From CAVVMA01 sp963830715 (GTDB lineage: Bacteria > Desulfobacterota > Binatia > Binatales > Binataceae), in contig CAWHNS010000021.1 of NCBI GenBank assembly GCA_963830715.1, positions 248,001-312,000 on the forward strand: a stretch of DNA of 64,000 bases, read 5' to 3'. This document shows positions 28,345 through 38,032 of this stretch, piece after piece. Position 1 is the first letter of the stretch, and the number at the start of each line of letters is the position of its first letter. Below the pieces are notes generated by a model that was not told where the DNA came from, did not search any database, and saw only the letters and a list, made by a program, of their open reading frames with translations. The position numbers were made by a program, and so were the translations under genes.

Positions 28345-29591
28345 CTATCTCATCGAGCCGCCGAACAGAACGGACTTGAGCCACATGCCCATCAGCCGTG
28401 GCGTGGAGAGTTCGTCCAGGTGACTCGCGCCGTTGTACCAATCGACTCCGATCTGCTGCGCGCGGGTGCTTGCCGCGGCAAGACGGAAGAAGAGCCGATG
28501 GCGTGGGCCGTAAAACCTGCGCGCGGCAAAACCGAGCTTGGCGAGCTTGCGTCCGGCTGCGCCGCGATGGAGTCCCCGGTCGTATCGCACGAGCGCGTCG
28601 CCGCGGCCGTCGAGAAATTCCCCGATCGATCGTGCGGCGAGCTTGCCGTGCTCGAATGCACACGAAATCCCCTCGCCCATCAGCGGATCCACGCCAGCCG
28701 CATCGCCCGCCAGTATCACTCGTCCCGCAGCGTACCGATCGCGCGGCGCGTACCATCTGATCGGAAACGCGCGGTACGGCCCGCTCGCGTCAGCCCCGTC
28801 CAGCGCGCAGTTCCGGAAAGGCCGCGCGCAACTGGTCGAGCAGGTGCGGCTTGCGGGCGCCCGGCTCGACCGCGAGATTGGGGCATTGATCGTAGATGCC
28901 GACGTTGAGATGAGGCCGCGAATCGACCAGGCATGGAAACGACCATGCGTAACCCCTGATTCCCGCGCCGACGCAGTTGAAGTCGAAGCGGTAGAGGGCG
29001 CGCGAGAATTCCGGGGTACGATCGCGATCCACCGGAAGGTCGATCATCAGCGCGCGGCCGATCGATTGCTTGCGCCTTCCGAAGAGCGTGGCGGCAACCC
29101 GGCTTCCCGAGCCGTCAGCGCCTACCACTACTCGAGCCTCGAAACTGCCCCGCTCGCTCGCCACTCGCACGCGATCGGCGTCCTGCTCGATATCGAGCAC
29201 GCGGCAGTCTTCTACGATCTCGAGGCCGCGCGAACGCGCCGCATCGGCAAGCCGCGCATCGAACCGGTCGCGCCTTACGATCGTGCAGAGCACGTCGCGG
29301 CCGCCCAGCGCGATATCGCCGGCTTCGGTGCGCGCGAGGCCGCCTCGCACTTCGACCGCCGGCACTTCGATTCCGAGTCCCAGTTCGCCCATCGCGAGAA
29401 TAGTTTTCGGGATCAAGCCGCCGGCGCAGACCTTGGGCCGCGGATGACGCGCCTTTTCGATCGCGACCACTTTGCCCGCGAGCTCCGGATGCGCGCGCAG
29501 CAGGTATAGCGCGGTCGCCAGGCCGGGCAGGTCCTGCCCCCGCGATCAGCACGCTGCAAGTGTTCAGCACGCTGGAACTGTTGCTTGTCAT
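28345..29591 (-). CDS. Geranylgeranyl-reductase-like FAD oxidoreductase (two frameshifts)
   Basis: FAD-dependent oxidoreductase of about 415 residues. The start MTSNSSSVLNTCSVLIAGAGPA carries the dinucleotide glycine motif. After a frame change near 29535 the reading continues with VVAIEKARHPRPKVCAGGLIP, the PxxxCxG hallmark of geranylgeranyl reductases, then VVVGADGSGSRVAATLF. A second change near 28790 leads to MILAGDAAGVDPLMGEGISC, the second FAD motif. Members reduce prenyl groups of lipids or quinones, or hydroxylate aromatics. No prenyl-lipid genes are close by. Confidence 0.8.
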
Positions 29592-29704
29592 CCTGCGCGA
29601 AGGGCGCGGCTCGGCGCCGCGCAGTCCGGCCGAAGAGGAAGTATCATCCACGGCGTCGGATTATCGCACAGACCCTGCGACAATCCGACCCGCGGGCGCC
29701 GCGA

Positions 29705-31257
29705 TCAGCCTTGCGGCTTGATCACGGTGTACATCGAAGCGCTGCCGCGCTGCACGAGCAGCAGGGCCGGCTTGTTGGTCTTCTTGCTGTCCTTGGCCTT
29801 GGCCACGAAGTCGTTCACCGATCCGACTTTGTCGTGATTTATCTCCAGCACGATATCGCCCGGCTGGAGACCCGCGTCGGCGGCCGGCGTATCAGGCCGG
29901 ACGCCCTGGATGACCACGCCCTTGCTGGATTCCAGGTTCATCCGCTTGGCGATCTCCGGGCTGTTCTCGGCCACCTGCATTCCCCAATCGTTGCCCGGCT
30001 CCTCGCTGCGGGCGCTGGCGACTTCGGGCTCCTTGAGCTCGCCGATAGTCACCGGGACAACGATATGCTTGCCGTTGCGGACGACTTCGACCTGGGCGGT
30101 CTTTCCGATTTGGGTCTCCGCAACCAGCGCCGGCAGTTCGTGCTCGTCGTGTACGTCACGATCGTTGAACTTGACGATCACGTCGCCCTGCTGGATACCG
30201 GCTTTGGCCGCGGGTCCGGTTTTCTCGACGCTCGCGACCAGCGCGCCTTCGGCCTTGGGCAGTCCGAACGATTGCGCCAGATCGGGCAGTGACTTCCTGA
30301 ATCTGAACACCCAGCCAGCCGCGGACCACCCGGCCATGGGCCTTCAACTGCTCCATCACGTTCTTGCCGAGATCGATCGGGATCGCGAAGCCGATACCGG
30401 CGCTGGTTCCGGTCCGGCTGTAGATCGCGGTGTTGATTCCGATCACCTCGCCGTTAACGTTGAACAAGGGGCCACCGGAGTTGCCGGGGTTGATCGAGGC
30501 GTCGGTCTGGAGGTAGTCATCGTAGTTGCCGCCCAGGATGCGGCCCTTGGCGCTCACGATGCCGGCGGTGACGGTCAGCGAGAAGCCGAACGGGTTGCCG
30601 ATCGCGATCGCCCAATCGCCGACCTGGGTCTTGTCGGAATCGCCGAGCGTGGCCGCCGGGCAGCGTCTCCGATGGTATCGATCTTGATAAGCGCCAGGTC
30701 GGTCTTGGGATCCTTACCGATCACCTTGGCGTTGAACTCGCGCTTGTCCATCAGCGTGACGTGAATTTCGTCGGCGCCGCCCACCACGTGGTTATTGGTC
30801 AGGATGTAGCCGTCGGGCGAGATGATGACCCCGGAACCGAGCCCGTGCTGCTTGAACTGGTGGGGAATTTCGCCGAAGAAGCGCCTGAACTGCTCGAACG
30901 GATCGCCCGGCACGGGCGGCTCTTCACCCTCCTCACCACCACCCTGCTCGCCGCCGCCAAGGCACCGAAGCTTTTGACCTCCGAGACGACGCTGACGTTC
31001 ACCACGGTCGGCATCACCCTCTTGACCAGCGGCGCGAACGACGGGATTAGCGCGGCGCGTTCGTTCGGTTCGGGCTGATAAGCTGGGGCCGGCACCGGAG
31101 GCTGGGTGCTCGCCTGACTCTGGAGGTTAGGCGGAGCCTCTTGCTTGGGCTGGCCTTGATCGCCGGAGCTCCAGAACGGGAAGGCCCCGGCGCGGGCAAA
31201 CGCAATCGCAACTCCCAACAATACGCCGCCTAGAACCGCGGCGATCTTCCTGCTCAT
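29705..31257 (-). CDS. HtrA/DegP-type periplasmic serine protease (three frameshifts)
   Basis: Trypsin-like protease with two PDZ domains, about 515 residues. The ATG at 31257 follows a strong ribosome site (GGAGGA) and starts a signal anchor, MSRKIAAVLGGVLLGVAIAF. The catalytic triad is visible in TNNHVVG (His), KTDLALIKID (Asp) and NPGNSGGPL (Ser). PDZ1 contains GIQQGDVIVKFNDRDV and PDZ2 GLQPGDIVLEINHDKV. The frame changes near 30920, 30660 and 30300. It would degrade or refold damaged envelope proteins. With the frames joined, nothing essential is missing. Confidence 0.85.
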
Positions 31258-31584
31258 GCACTCCTCCAGAGGTCGAGGGTCTTGTTCAAGGAATCTTCGG
31301 CCAAAGACGCCCTCGCCTGATCCAGACGAGAGCGGAAAGTTCAAAATTCAAAGCCGTTACCGGGATGTTTCCTGCGGTCCGCAACCTTTGGTCAATGCTC
31401 GGGGAGCCCGGTCACGACGCTCGAGTCAGCATGCTGTCAATCTAATCAGAAACCGCGAGGCGAGGAAACGTGGGGGTCAACGGCGCCCATCCAGCCGCCC
31501 AAAATGCCGGTGAGGCTCGGCGCCTCCGCGACGCAGCCGGGCCGCTGCGTTGCGAGGCTGCTTTCGCCGCCCTAGCATAAAGGC
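31258..31584. other. 327-bp stretch without a gene
   Basis: No convincing coding frame is seen. Near 31531-31550 a GC-rich hairpin (ACGCAGC, loop CGGGCC, GCTGCGT) lies ahead of the small plus-strand frame. It has no T-run, so it is not a clear intrinsic terminator. The left end holds the ribosome site of the HtrA gene. Promoters for both flanking genes probably lie here but I cannot place them. Confidence 0.4.
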
Positions 31585-31713
31585 ATGCTCGTGGCGGCGA
31601 TAAGTTTCATTGCCGGCCTGTTCGCCTGGACGTTCGCCGGGTGTGCGATTCAGGGCTGGATGAGCCGCGTGTTTCCGACTTTTCGTGCAGTCGCACGCCG
31701 GGCGCGCTTGTGA
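31585..31713 (+). CDS. Possible 42-residue hydrophobic microprotein
   Basis: An ATG-initiated frame gives a 42-residue peptide with one hydrophobic helix (AAISFIAGLFAWTFAGCAI) and a basic tail ending ARRARL. The sequence looks like a membrane-anchored small protein. There is no good ribosome site at the usual distance and no homologue I recognise. It ends 164 bp before the PadR gene. It may be non-coding. Confidence 0.25.
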   Translation: MLVAAISFIAGLFAWTFAGCAIQGWMSRVFPTFRAVARRARL

Positions 31714-31876
31714 TGGAAGCGGCGGCGCGACACCCGTGCGCGTTGGGCTTGACTCGATATATCAGGGCGAGCTATCGGGTTGTGTTATGAGGCCAAGCCT
31801 GCGAGTCAGCGACCGCCGCTCTGCGGATTCGATCCCGATGGCGTTTCGCTTCAACCGCGCGGCGCCATCGCCCAGG

Positions 31877-32455
31877 ATGGACGTCAAGTTCCCGATTCTC
31901 GGTTTCCTGATGGAATCGGAAATGACCGGCTACGATCTGAAGGGATGGTTCCGCGATTCGGTCGGGCATTTCTACCCGGCCAGCGACGGCTCGCTTTACC
32001 CGGCGCTCAAGAAACTCGCGCGCGACGGGCTGGTGCGGATGCGCCTGGAGCATCGCGGTCGCCGCGCGCGCAAGGTTTATTCGATTACTGATGCCGGCCG
32101 CAGATGGTTTCTGGCCCGGCTGGAAGAGCCGGTTGCGGCGGTCTTCGTTCACGACGAATCGATGATCAAGCTCTACTTCGGGCATCATCGGCCGCAGGTC
32201 GCATTGGAGCATCTCGACCAGATGAAACGCCGCGATGCGGAGATGGCCGCATTCCTGGCCCGTGCACAGGACGAGCTGGCCAAAGTGGACCGCAACCCTT
32301 TTCGCCGGGCGGTGGTCGAGGCAGGACAGCGTATCAACCGCTTCAAGGCGGACATGCTGAGCGAGATCGCATTGCGATTGCGTCGCGAGCTTGGCGCTGC
32401 AACGCCGGCAGACCGGCGCCGCAAGCCGCTGAGGATCGCCGCGGGTGCGCCATGA
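31877..32455 (+). CDS. PadR family transcriptional regulator
   Basis: A 192-residue DNA-binding regulator. DVKFPILGFLMESEMTGYDLKGWF begins the PadR winged helix, and YPALKKLARDGLVRM with RKVYSITDAGRRWF gives the recognition helix and wing (about 36-80). The C-terminal helical half (about 90-180) is the dimerisation part of the longer PadR subgroup. The ATG at 31877 places the conserved start at residue 2. It overlaps the hydratase gene as ATGA and heads an export operon, so it probably represses that operon in response to a small compound. Confidence 0.88.
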   Translation: MDVKFPILGFLMESEMTGYDLKGWFRDSVGHFYPASDGSLYPALKKLARDGLVRMRLEHRGRRARKVYSITDAGRRWFLARLEEPVAAVFVHDESMIKLYFGHHRPQVALEHLDQMKRRDAEMAAFLARAQDELAKVDRNPFRRAVVEAGQRINRFKADMLSEIALRLRRELGAATPADRRRKPLRIAAGAP

Positions 32456-33194
32456 GTACGGCCACGGTCACGTTGGAACGCCGGGGCCAGATCGCCTGGC
32501 TCAGGCTGAATCGGCCGGAGGCGCTCAATGCCTTCGACCATCAGATGGACGCGGAGATGCTGGCGGCTGCGGGCCAGCTTGCGCGACGACCGATCCGCGC
32601 GCGCCGCGATCCTGTGCGCGCGCCGGACCGTCCTTCTCCACCGGCATCGATGTGAAAGCGCTGGGCGCCGGCGCACTCGGAATCGACTGGTTTCGCGGAT
32701 GGCATCGTATTCTTCACGCGCTGGAAGACCTGGAGATTCCGCTCGTCATCGCCGCGCGCGGTTACTGCGTCGGGGGCGGCCTGATGCTGCTGCTGACGGG
32801 CGATTACCGGATCGGCGGCCATGATCTGAAGGCCGGCCTGAGCGCCGTCCGGCATGGGATAATTCCCGGCTCCGGACCGTATCGGCTGCCGGAGGCTGTC
32901 GGCGCTCTCGCGGCTCGTCGTTTGTGTTTGTTTGCCGAGTACCTGGACGCGGACGAAGCCCTGCGCCTTGGACTCGTGGACCAGGTCGTGCCGCCCGATG
33001 AGGTGGACCGCGTCGCCGAGCAGGTCGCAGAGCGCGCCGCTGCGTTTCCCTCAACCGCGATCAGGGAGACCAAGCGCCTGCTGGCGCGCGCCGCCGGGAT
33101 GAGAAGGGACGAGTACGAACAGGCCTACCTGGACGCGCAGCAACGATGCCTCAACTCAGGTGATGTCAAGCCATGGCAAAAGACGGCTCGATAG
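32452..33194 (+). CDS. Enoyl-CoA hydratase/isomerase family protein (frameshifted)
   Basis: Crotonase-fold protein of about 247 residues. The start WLRLNRPEALNAFDHQM is typical. Two compensating frame changes lie between about 32580 and 32645; then PSFSTGIDVKALGAGALG and YCVGGGLMLLLTGDYRIGG supply the oxyanion-hole blocks. In the second catalytic position the protein reads YRLPEAVG, so the usual Glu may be kept. It overlaps both the PadR gene (ATGA) and the ABC ATPase gene (22 bp). It would hydrate or isomerise an acyl-CoA; its presence in an export operon suggests a lipid-like cargo. Confidence 0.78.
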
Positions 33195-33948
33195 TTGACC
33201 GGGGAACCGCGACGGAAGCGGGTAAGTACGCGATCGATCTGGAGCGCGTGTCCCGAATCTACAAGCGCGACGAATTCGAGATTCGCGCGCTCGACGAACT
33301 CACCATCCATATCGCGCAAGGCAAATTCGTCGCGATCATGGGGCCTTCCGGATCGGGCAAAACCACCCTGCTCAATCTGATCGCCGGAATTGACCATCCG
33401 AGTTCGGGAAAAGTCGCGGTCGGCGGCGAGCAAATCACCGGGATGAAGGAACGCGAGCTGGCGCAATGGCGCGCGCGGCACATCGGCCTGGTATTCCAGT
33501 TCTACAACCTGATTCCGGTCCTGACCGCCTTCGAGAATGTCGAGTTGCCGCTCCTGCTGACCAATCTGTAGCAAGGCGCGAGCGCCGCGAGCACGTCGAG
33601 ACCGCGCTGCGGATCGTCGGGTTGGCCGATCGGATGGACCACTATCCGCGCCAGCTCTCCGGCGGACAGGAGCAGCGCGTCGCGATCGCGCGCGCGCTGG
33701 TCACCGACCCGACCATCATCGTCGCCGACGAGCCGACCGGCGATCTCGACGCCAAGTCCGCCGAGGAAATCCTGAACCTGCTGCTGGAACTCAACCGCCA
33801 GTTCAACAAGACCATCGTGATGGTCACCCACGATCCGCGCGCCGAGCGCTTCGTCGAGATCGTCTACCGGCTCGACAAGGGCGTGCTGGTCGGGGTCGAA
33901 GAGGGAAAGGGAGCTTCGGCGCAGGCCGCGGGCGCGGCCCGCGGGTAG
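33173..33948 (+). CDS. ABC transporter ATPase, LolD/MacB type (one frameshift)
   Basis: ATPase of a type VII ABC system, about 258 residues. Walker A GPSGSGKTT (about 59-67), the Q-loop VFQFYNLIP, signature LSGGQEQRVAIARAL, Walker B TIIVADEPTGDLD and the switch His VTHDPRAERF are all present. The first frame ends at a TAG near 33569, just after LLLTNL; a one-base change continues the frame with RRERREHVETALRIVG. It drives the two FtsX-type permeases downstream. Such systems use the ATP cycle to move cargo outside the inner membrane instead of through it. Confidence 0.88.
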
Positions 33949-33972
33949 CCTCGGGCCAGGAGCATCGATCAG

Positions 33973-35112
33973 ATGAAGTTCGTCTACCTCGTTCTAAAGA
34001 ACCTGTTGCGCAACAAGCGACGGCTGTTTCTGACGATCCTGTCGATCGCGGTCTCGCTGTTCGTGTTCTCCGCGCTGGTCAGCCTGCCGACCGTCGCGAA
34101 TCAACTGTTGGCCTCAACGGCGTCTTCGGAGCGAATAATCTGTCACAACAAGGCCGGTCTCACTTACCAGTTGCCGGAAGCCTACAAGCAAAAGATCGCG
34201 GTTGCGCCGCACATCGCGGCCGTCGTCTCCCAGAGTTGGTTCGGTGGAATCTACCACGAACCGACCGATCAATTTCCCAACTTCGCGATCGATCACGAGC
34301 AGATCGAGGCCATGTGGCCCGAATGGTCTTCCACCGGGCGCCGCGGCCAAGTTCAAGAGCCTGCGCACTGCATGCCTGGTCGCACCGGGCACCATGAGGC
34401 GCTTCGGGTGGCACGTCGGGCAACAGGTGATGCTGAAGGGAACTATCTATCCGTTCAATCCCACCTTCACGATCGTCGGCGAGTTGACCAGCAAAGCGCC
34501 TCCTGACTTCTTTCTGTTCAGGCGTGACTATCTGGAAGAGATGGCCGGACGTCCAGGCTTCGTCGGGCTCTACTACGTGCGCGCCGACACCGCCGCCTCG
34601 GTACCAACCATAATTGCACGAGCTCGACGAGGCCTTCGCCAACTCGACGCCGAAACCCAGACCGAGTCGGAATCGGCCTTCTTCGCCGGCTTCCTGTCGA
34701 ACTACCGGATTCTGTTCCGGATGGCGTCGATCCTCGGGCTCATTGTTGTTGTGACCATCGGGCTGGTGGCGGCGAATACCGCCGCCATGTCGATACGCGA
34801 GCGGCGGGGCGAGATCGCCGTGATGCGATCAATGGGATTCAGCACGCGACTTATCCTGAGCCTGCTCCTGAGCGAGTCGGCTATTGTGGGCCTGATCGGA
34901 GGGGTGTTGGGGTGCGGATCCGCCTACTTGTTTCTGAAGGTTGTCTCCGTCGGCGGTAATGGAGTCACGCCGCTGGGCGATATCCAGGTGCCCGCTATCG
35001 TATTGGCCGAGGGTCTCGCCTGGCGGCGATCATCGGCTTGCTCAGCGGGTTCTTCCCGGCGCGGGCCACGGCGCGCCGCAATATCGTGGACACATTACGG
35101 ATGGTGGCCTGA
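33973..35112 (+). CDS. FtsX/MacB-type ABC permease, first copy (several frameshifts)
   Basis: Permease of about 380 residues. MKFVYLVLKNLLRNKRRLFL and TILSIAVSLFVFSALVS form the first helix. A periplasmic domain follows, and the last three helices include LGLIVVVTIGLVAANTAAMSIRERRGEIAVMRSMGF, the FtsX core with the coupling-helix motif. Frame changes occur near 34325, in 34615-34665 and near 35020, and the net frame is restored, with the end FFPARATARRNIVDTLRMVA at 35112. It should form a heterodimer with the next permease. Confidence 0.8.
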
Positions 35113-35117
35113 CGGCG

Positions 35118-36281
35118 ATGGCGATTCCACTCAAGTACAGCTATCGCAACCTTCTGGTGCGCCGCGTCTCGACCGCGATGACCGCGGGCGGAATCGCGCT
35201 GGTCGTCGCGGTATTCGTGATCGTGATGGCGATGGTCGCCGGATTGCGCGCGACGCTCGCCGACACCGGCTCGCCGGACAACCTGATCGTGCTGCGCAAG
35301 GGAGCGACCACCGAAACCTACTCCTCGATCCAGGTCAACCAGTTCAACGCACTCAAGTTCCTCTCCGCTATCCGCCGCGACGCGAAGGGCGACTCGCTGG
35401 CATCGCCGGAGCTGCCGGTCCAGGTGTTGTTCGAGCGCATGGCCGGGGGCCGCGAGAATATTGTCGTGCGCGGCGTATTGCCGGTCGCGCTCGAAGTTCA
35501 CGACAAGGTCCACATCATCGAAGGCCGCATGTTCAACCCGAGCCTGAGCGAAGTGATCGTCGGCAAGGGGCTGGTCGGGCGCTATCGCAACTGCACGCTC
35601 GGATCGGCGTTGCACTTCGGACGCGGTACCTGGAAAGTGGTCGGGATTTTCGACGCCGAAGGTAGCTCGTTCGAATCCGAAGTCTGGGCCGACCTTCACG
35701 ACGTGCAGTCCGACACGCGGCGCGGCGATTACTACGCCTGCGCGCGCCTCAAGTGTTCGCCCGGGGCCGACAAGGCCGCGCTGATCAAGCGCCTTCAGGA
35801 CGACCCGCGAATCAACCTCGACGCCGAAACGGAAACGGATTACTACAAGGAGCAGTCCGCAGCCGCCGGCCAGTTGCGCCGGCTGGGGCTGATCGTCGCG
35901 ATTATCATGGGGATCGGAGCGGTGTTCGGCGCGATGAACACGATGTACGCCGCGGTGGCCGCGCGAGTCTCGGAGATCGGCACGCTGCGCGCCCTCGGTT
36001 TCGGTCCCGGCGCGGTCATGGGATGCTTCCTGATCGAATCGCTGATCCTGGCGCTGTGCGCGGGCCTGATCGGAGTGGTGCTGGCGTTGCCGATCAATGG
36101 CATCACGACGACCTTCGCGAACTTCCTCACTTTCTCCACGCTGGCCTTCAACTTCCGGGTAACTCCCGCGATCGTGGGGCAGGCGCTTTTGTTCGCCGCG
36201 GTGATGGGCGTGCTCGGAGGATGGCTGCCGGCGCGCCAGGCGATGCACATGCGCGTGGTAGACGCGCTCAGGAGAATCTGA
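35118..36281 (+). CDS. FtsX/MacB-type ABC permease, second copy
   Basis: Intact permease of 387 residues. IPLKYSYRNLLVRRVSTAMT leads the first helix (about 20-42), a periplasmic domain spans about 45-270, and the C-terminal helices begin with LIVAIIMGIGAVFGAMNTMYAAV, then SEIGTLRALGFG, the conserved coupling motif. It starts 6 bp after the first permease. Two different permeases with one ATPase and one adaptor indicate a heterodimeric tripartite export or lipid-handling pump. Confidence 0.92.
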   Translation: MAIPLKYSYRNLLVRRVSTAMTAGGIALVVAVFVIVMAMVAGLRATLADTGSPDNLIVLRKGATTETYSSIQVNQFNALKFLSAIRRDAKGDSLASPELPVQVLFERMAGGRENIVVRGVLPVALEVHDKVHIIEGRMFNPSLSEVIVGKGLVGRYRNCTLGSALHFGRGTWKVVGIFDAEGSSFESEVWADLHDVQSDTRRGDYYACARLKCSPGADKAALIKRLQDDPRINLDAETETDYYKEQSAAAGQLRRLGLIVAIIMGIGAVFGAMNTMYAAVAARVSEIGTLRALGFGPGAVMGCFLIESLILALCAGLIGVVLALPINGITTTFANFLTFSTLAFNFRVTPAIVGQALLFAAVMGVLGGWLPARQAMHMRVVDALRRI

Positions 36282-36284
36282 TTC

Positions 36285-37490
36285 ATGGCCGAGGCCGATC
36301 GCGGTCCGAATGTCCGCGAGCTGGAATCGCTGCGCATCGCCCGCGGCGCGCAGCCCCAACGCCGCAGCCGCGCGCTTGCGAGCACGGTCGCGGTCGTGGC
36401 CGCCGCGATCGTGGCGGGCGCGGGATACGAAGCGTACCTGCACACGCTCGGCCGCCCGCCCGAGGTCGAAACGGCGACGGTGCTGGTCAAAAGCGCCGGA
36501 GACCCGGGCGAGCTGCTGAGCGGCTCCGGCTACGTGATTACGCGCGCCAAGTACATCACGATCGGCACCAAGATTCTCGGACAGATCATCGAGGAGCCGA
36601 TCGAGGAGGGAAAGCACGTAAAAAAGGGCGACCTGCTGGCGCAGATTGACGATCGCGATTACAAGGCGCAACTCGAGCAGGCGGTTGCCGATCACGAACT
36701 CGCGCTCGCCAACGTGAAGCTGGAGCAGGTCAAGCTGCTTCGCGCGCGCGCGCTGGCCAAACTCGGCTACGAATCCGCCAACGATCTTGACGTCCAGGTA
36801 AACGCGCTCGAAGTGGCCCAGGCCGAGGCCAAGAAGGCGCAGGCCGCGATCGATTACGCCCGCTTCAACGTCAATCAGTGCACGATTCTCTCGCCGATCG
36901 ACGGCGTCGTGCTGCAGAAGTACCGCGAAGCCGGCGCGACCATCAACTATGGCGGCGACATATCGGCGGGCGGCGGGGTAACCGATATCGCCCAGCTCGC
37001 CGACACCGACGACATGCGGGTCGAGGTCGATATCAACGAGAGCGACATCGCCAAGGTCGCACTCGGGATGCCGGCGACGATCGTGCCGGACGCATACCAG
37101 GACCAATCGTTCGACGGCAGGGTAGTCAAGATTTATCCGGAGGCGAATCGGCAGAAGGGAACGGTGAAGATAGAAGTCCGTTTCAACAAGCCCGACATGC
37201 GCATCATCAAGCCCGAGATGAGCGCCAAGGTTTCATTCCTGGCGGGAGCGCCTTCCGGTCAGCAGGAAGCGCTGGTGCTGGTTCCGAAGAAGGCGATAAT
37301 CGGCTCGCCGGGCGCCCCCGCGGTGTGGGTCGTTCGCAACGGAACGATCAACCGCGCATCTCTGCTGCTGGGACGGGAATTCCAGGGCGGGATGGAAGTC
37401 AGGCAGGGTCTGAGCGGCGGCGAAACCGTAGTCGTCGCGCCGCCGGAGAACCTCCGCGAAGGCCAGCAAGTCATCCCCCGGCCGGGCTAG
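36285..37490 (+). CDS. Periplasmic adaptor (membrane fusion protein), MacA/HlyD type
   Basis: A 401-residue adaptor with an N-terminal anchor (ASTVAVVAAAIVAGAGYEAYL, about 32-52). The first lipoyl half contains GQIIEEPIEEGKHVKKGDLLAQIDD, and a coiled-coil hairpin of about 60 residues follows (LEQAVADHELALANVKLE). The second lipoyl half has CTILSPIDGVVLQKYREAGA, and the beta-barrel part IAKVALGMPATIVPDAY. It starts 4 bp after the permease. It would join the inner-membrane pump to an outer-membrane channel that is not encoded here. Confidence 0.92.
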   Translation: MAEADRGPNVRELESLRIARGAQPQRRSRALASTVAVVAAAIVAGAGYEAYLHTLGRPPEVETATVLVKSAGDPGELLSGSGYVITRAKYITIGTKILGQIIEEPIEEGKHVKKGDLLAQIDDRDYKAQLEQAVADHELALANVKLEQVKLLRARALAKLGYESANDLDVQVNALEVAQAEAKKAQAAIDYARFNVNQCTILSPIDGVVLQKYREAGATINYGGDISAGGGVTDIAQLADTDDMRVEVDINESDIAKVALGMPATIVPDAYQDQSFDGRVVKIYPEANRQKGTVKIEVRFNKPDMRIIKPEMSAKVSFLAGAPSGQQEALVLVPKKAIIGSPGAPAVWVVRNGTINRASLLLGREFQGGMEVRQGLSGGETVVVAPPENLREGQQVIPRPG

Positions 37491-37520
37491 CTCCGGCGAA
37501 GGACACATGGAGGAATCCCG

Positions 37521-37974
37521 ATGAGCCAGGAATCGTCGTCATCATTTTGGGCAAAGGTTCACGAGACCGCGAAGAAGGTCACCTGGGCCTACCTCGCAAC
37601 CGCGGTCGACGGACAGCCGAAGGTGCGCGTCGTGCATCCGGCCTTCGAGGGCCGCAAGCTCTGGATTGCGACCGGGCGCAACTCCGCGAAAGCGCGCCAG
37701 ATCGAGCGCAACCCCAAGGTCGAGCTGTTCTACCAGGTCGGCCCCGATTTCGTTCATCTGACCGTGACCGGCGAGGCCCGCTTCGTCGAGGACGCGGCGG
37801 AGAAAAAGCGCGTCTGGGACGGCAAAATTTTCGACTACGAACTCGCGCAGTTCTGGCCCGAAGGACCGGGAGCGAAGGACTTCGGACTCCTGCTGATAGC
37901 GCCCCGGCGAATCGAGCCTCACCTCGCTGCCCGCGATGACGCAGGGCCAAAAGCCGGAAGTCTGGCGCGCGTGA
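37521..37974 (+). CDS. Pyridoxamine-phosphate-oxidase-like flavin protein (likely frameshift at the end)
   Basis: Split-barrel flavin-binding protein of about 150 residues, like general stress protein 26. VTWAYLATAVDGQPKVRVVHPAF and LWIATGRNSAKARQIERNPKVELFY are the FMN-binding blocks. As read, the frame runs to 38036, but dropping one C near 37917 gives IELTSLPAMTQGQK and a stop at 37972-37974, a normal family end, so I place the end there. A strong ribosome site (GGAGGAA) lies 6 bp before the ATG at 37521. It follows the export operon on the same strand by 30 bp and may share its transcript. Confidence 0.78.
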
Positions 37975-38032
37975 TCGGTCCGCCCTCTCATGCGTTGCGG
38001 AAAGCAAGACTCGCCGGAGTCAGGGTGGCCGG

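Noticed and set aside
31531..31550. Hairpin ACGCAGC/GCTGCGT as an intrinsic terminator
   Set aside because: There is no T-run on either side, so it is only mentioned in the gap description.
33530..33620. TAG inside the ABC ATPase as a possible recoded stop
   Set aside because: The conserved continuation is in another frame, so a frameshift explains it; the stop itself is not read through.
34995..37106. 703-residue minus-strand open frame over the permease and adaptor genes
   Set aside because: It is antisense to well-conserved FtsX and adaptor genes and has low-complexity, Arg/His/Asp-rich composition typical of shadow frames in high-GC DNA.
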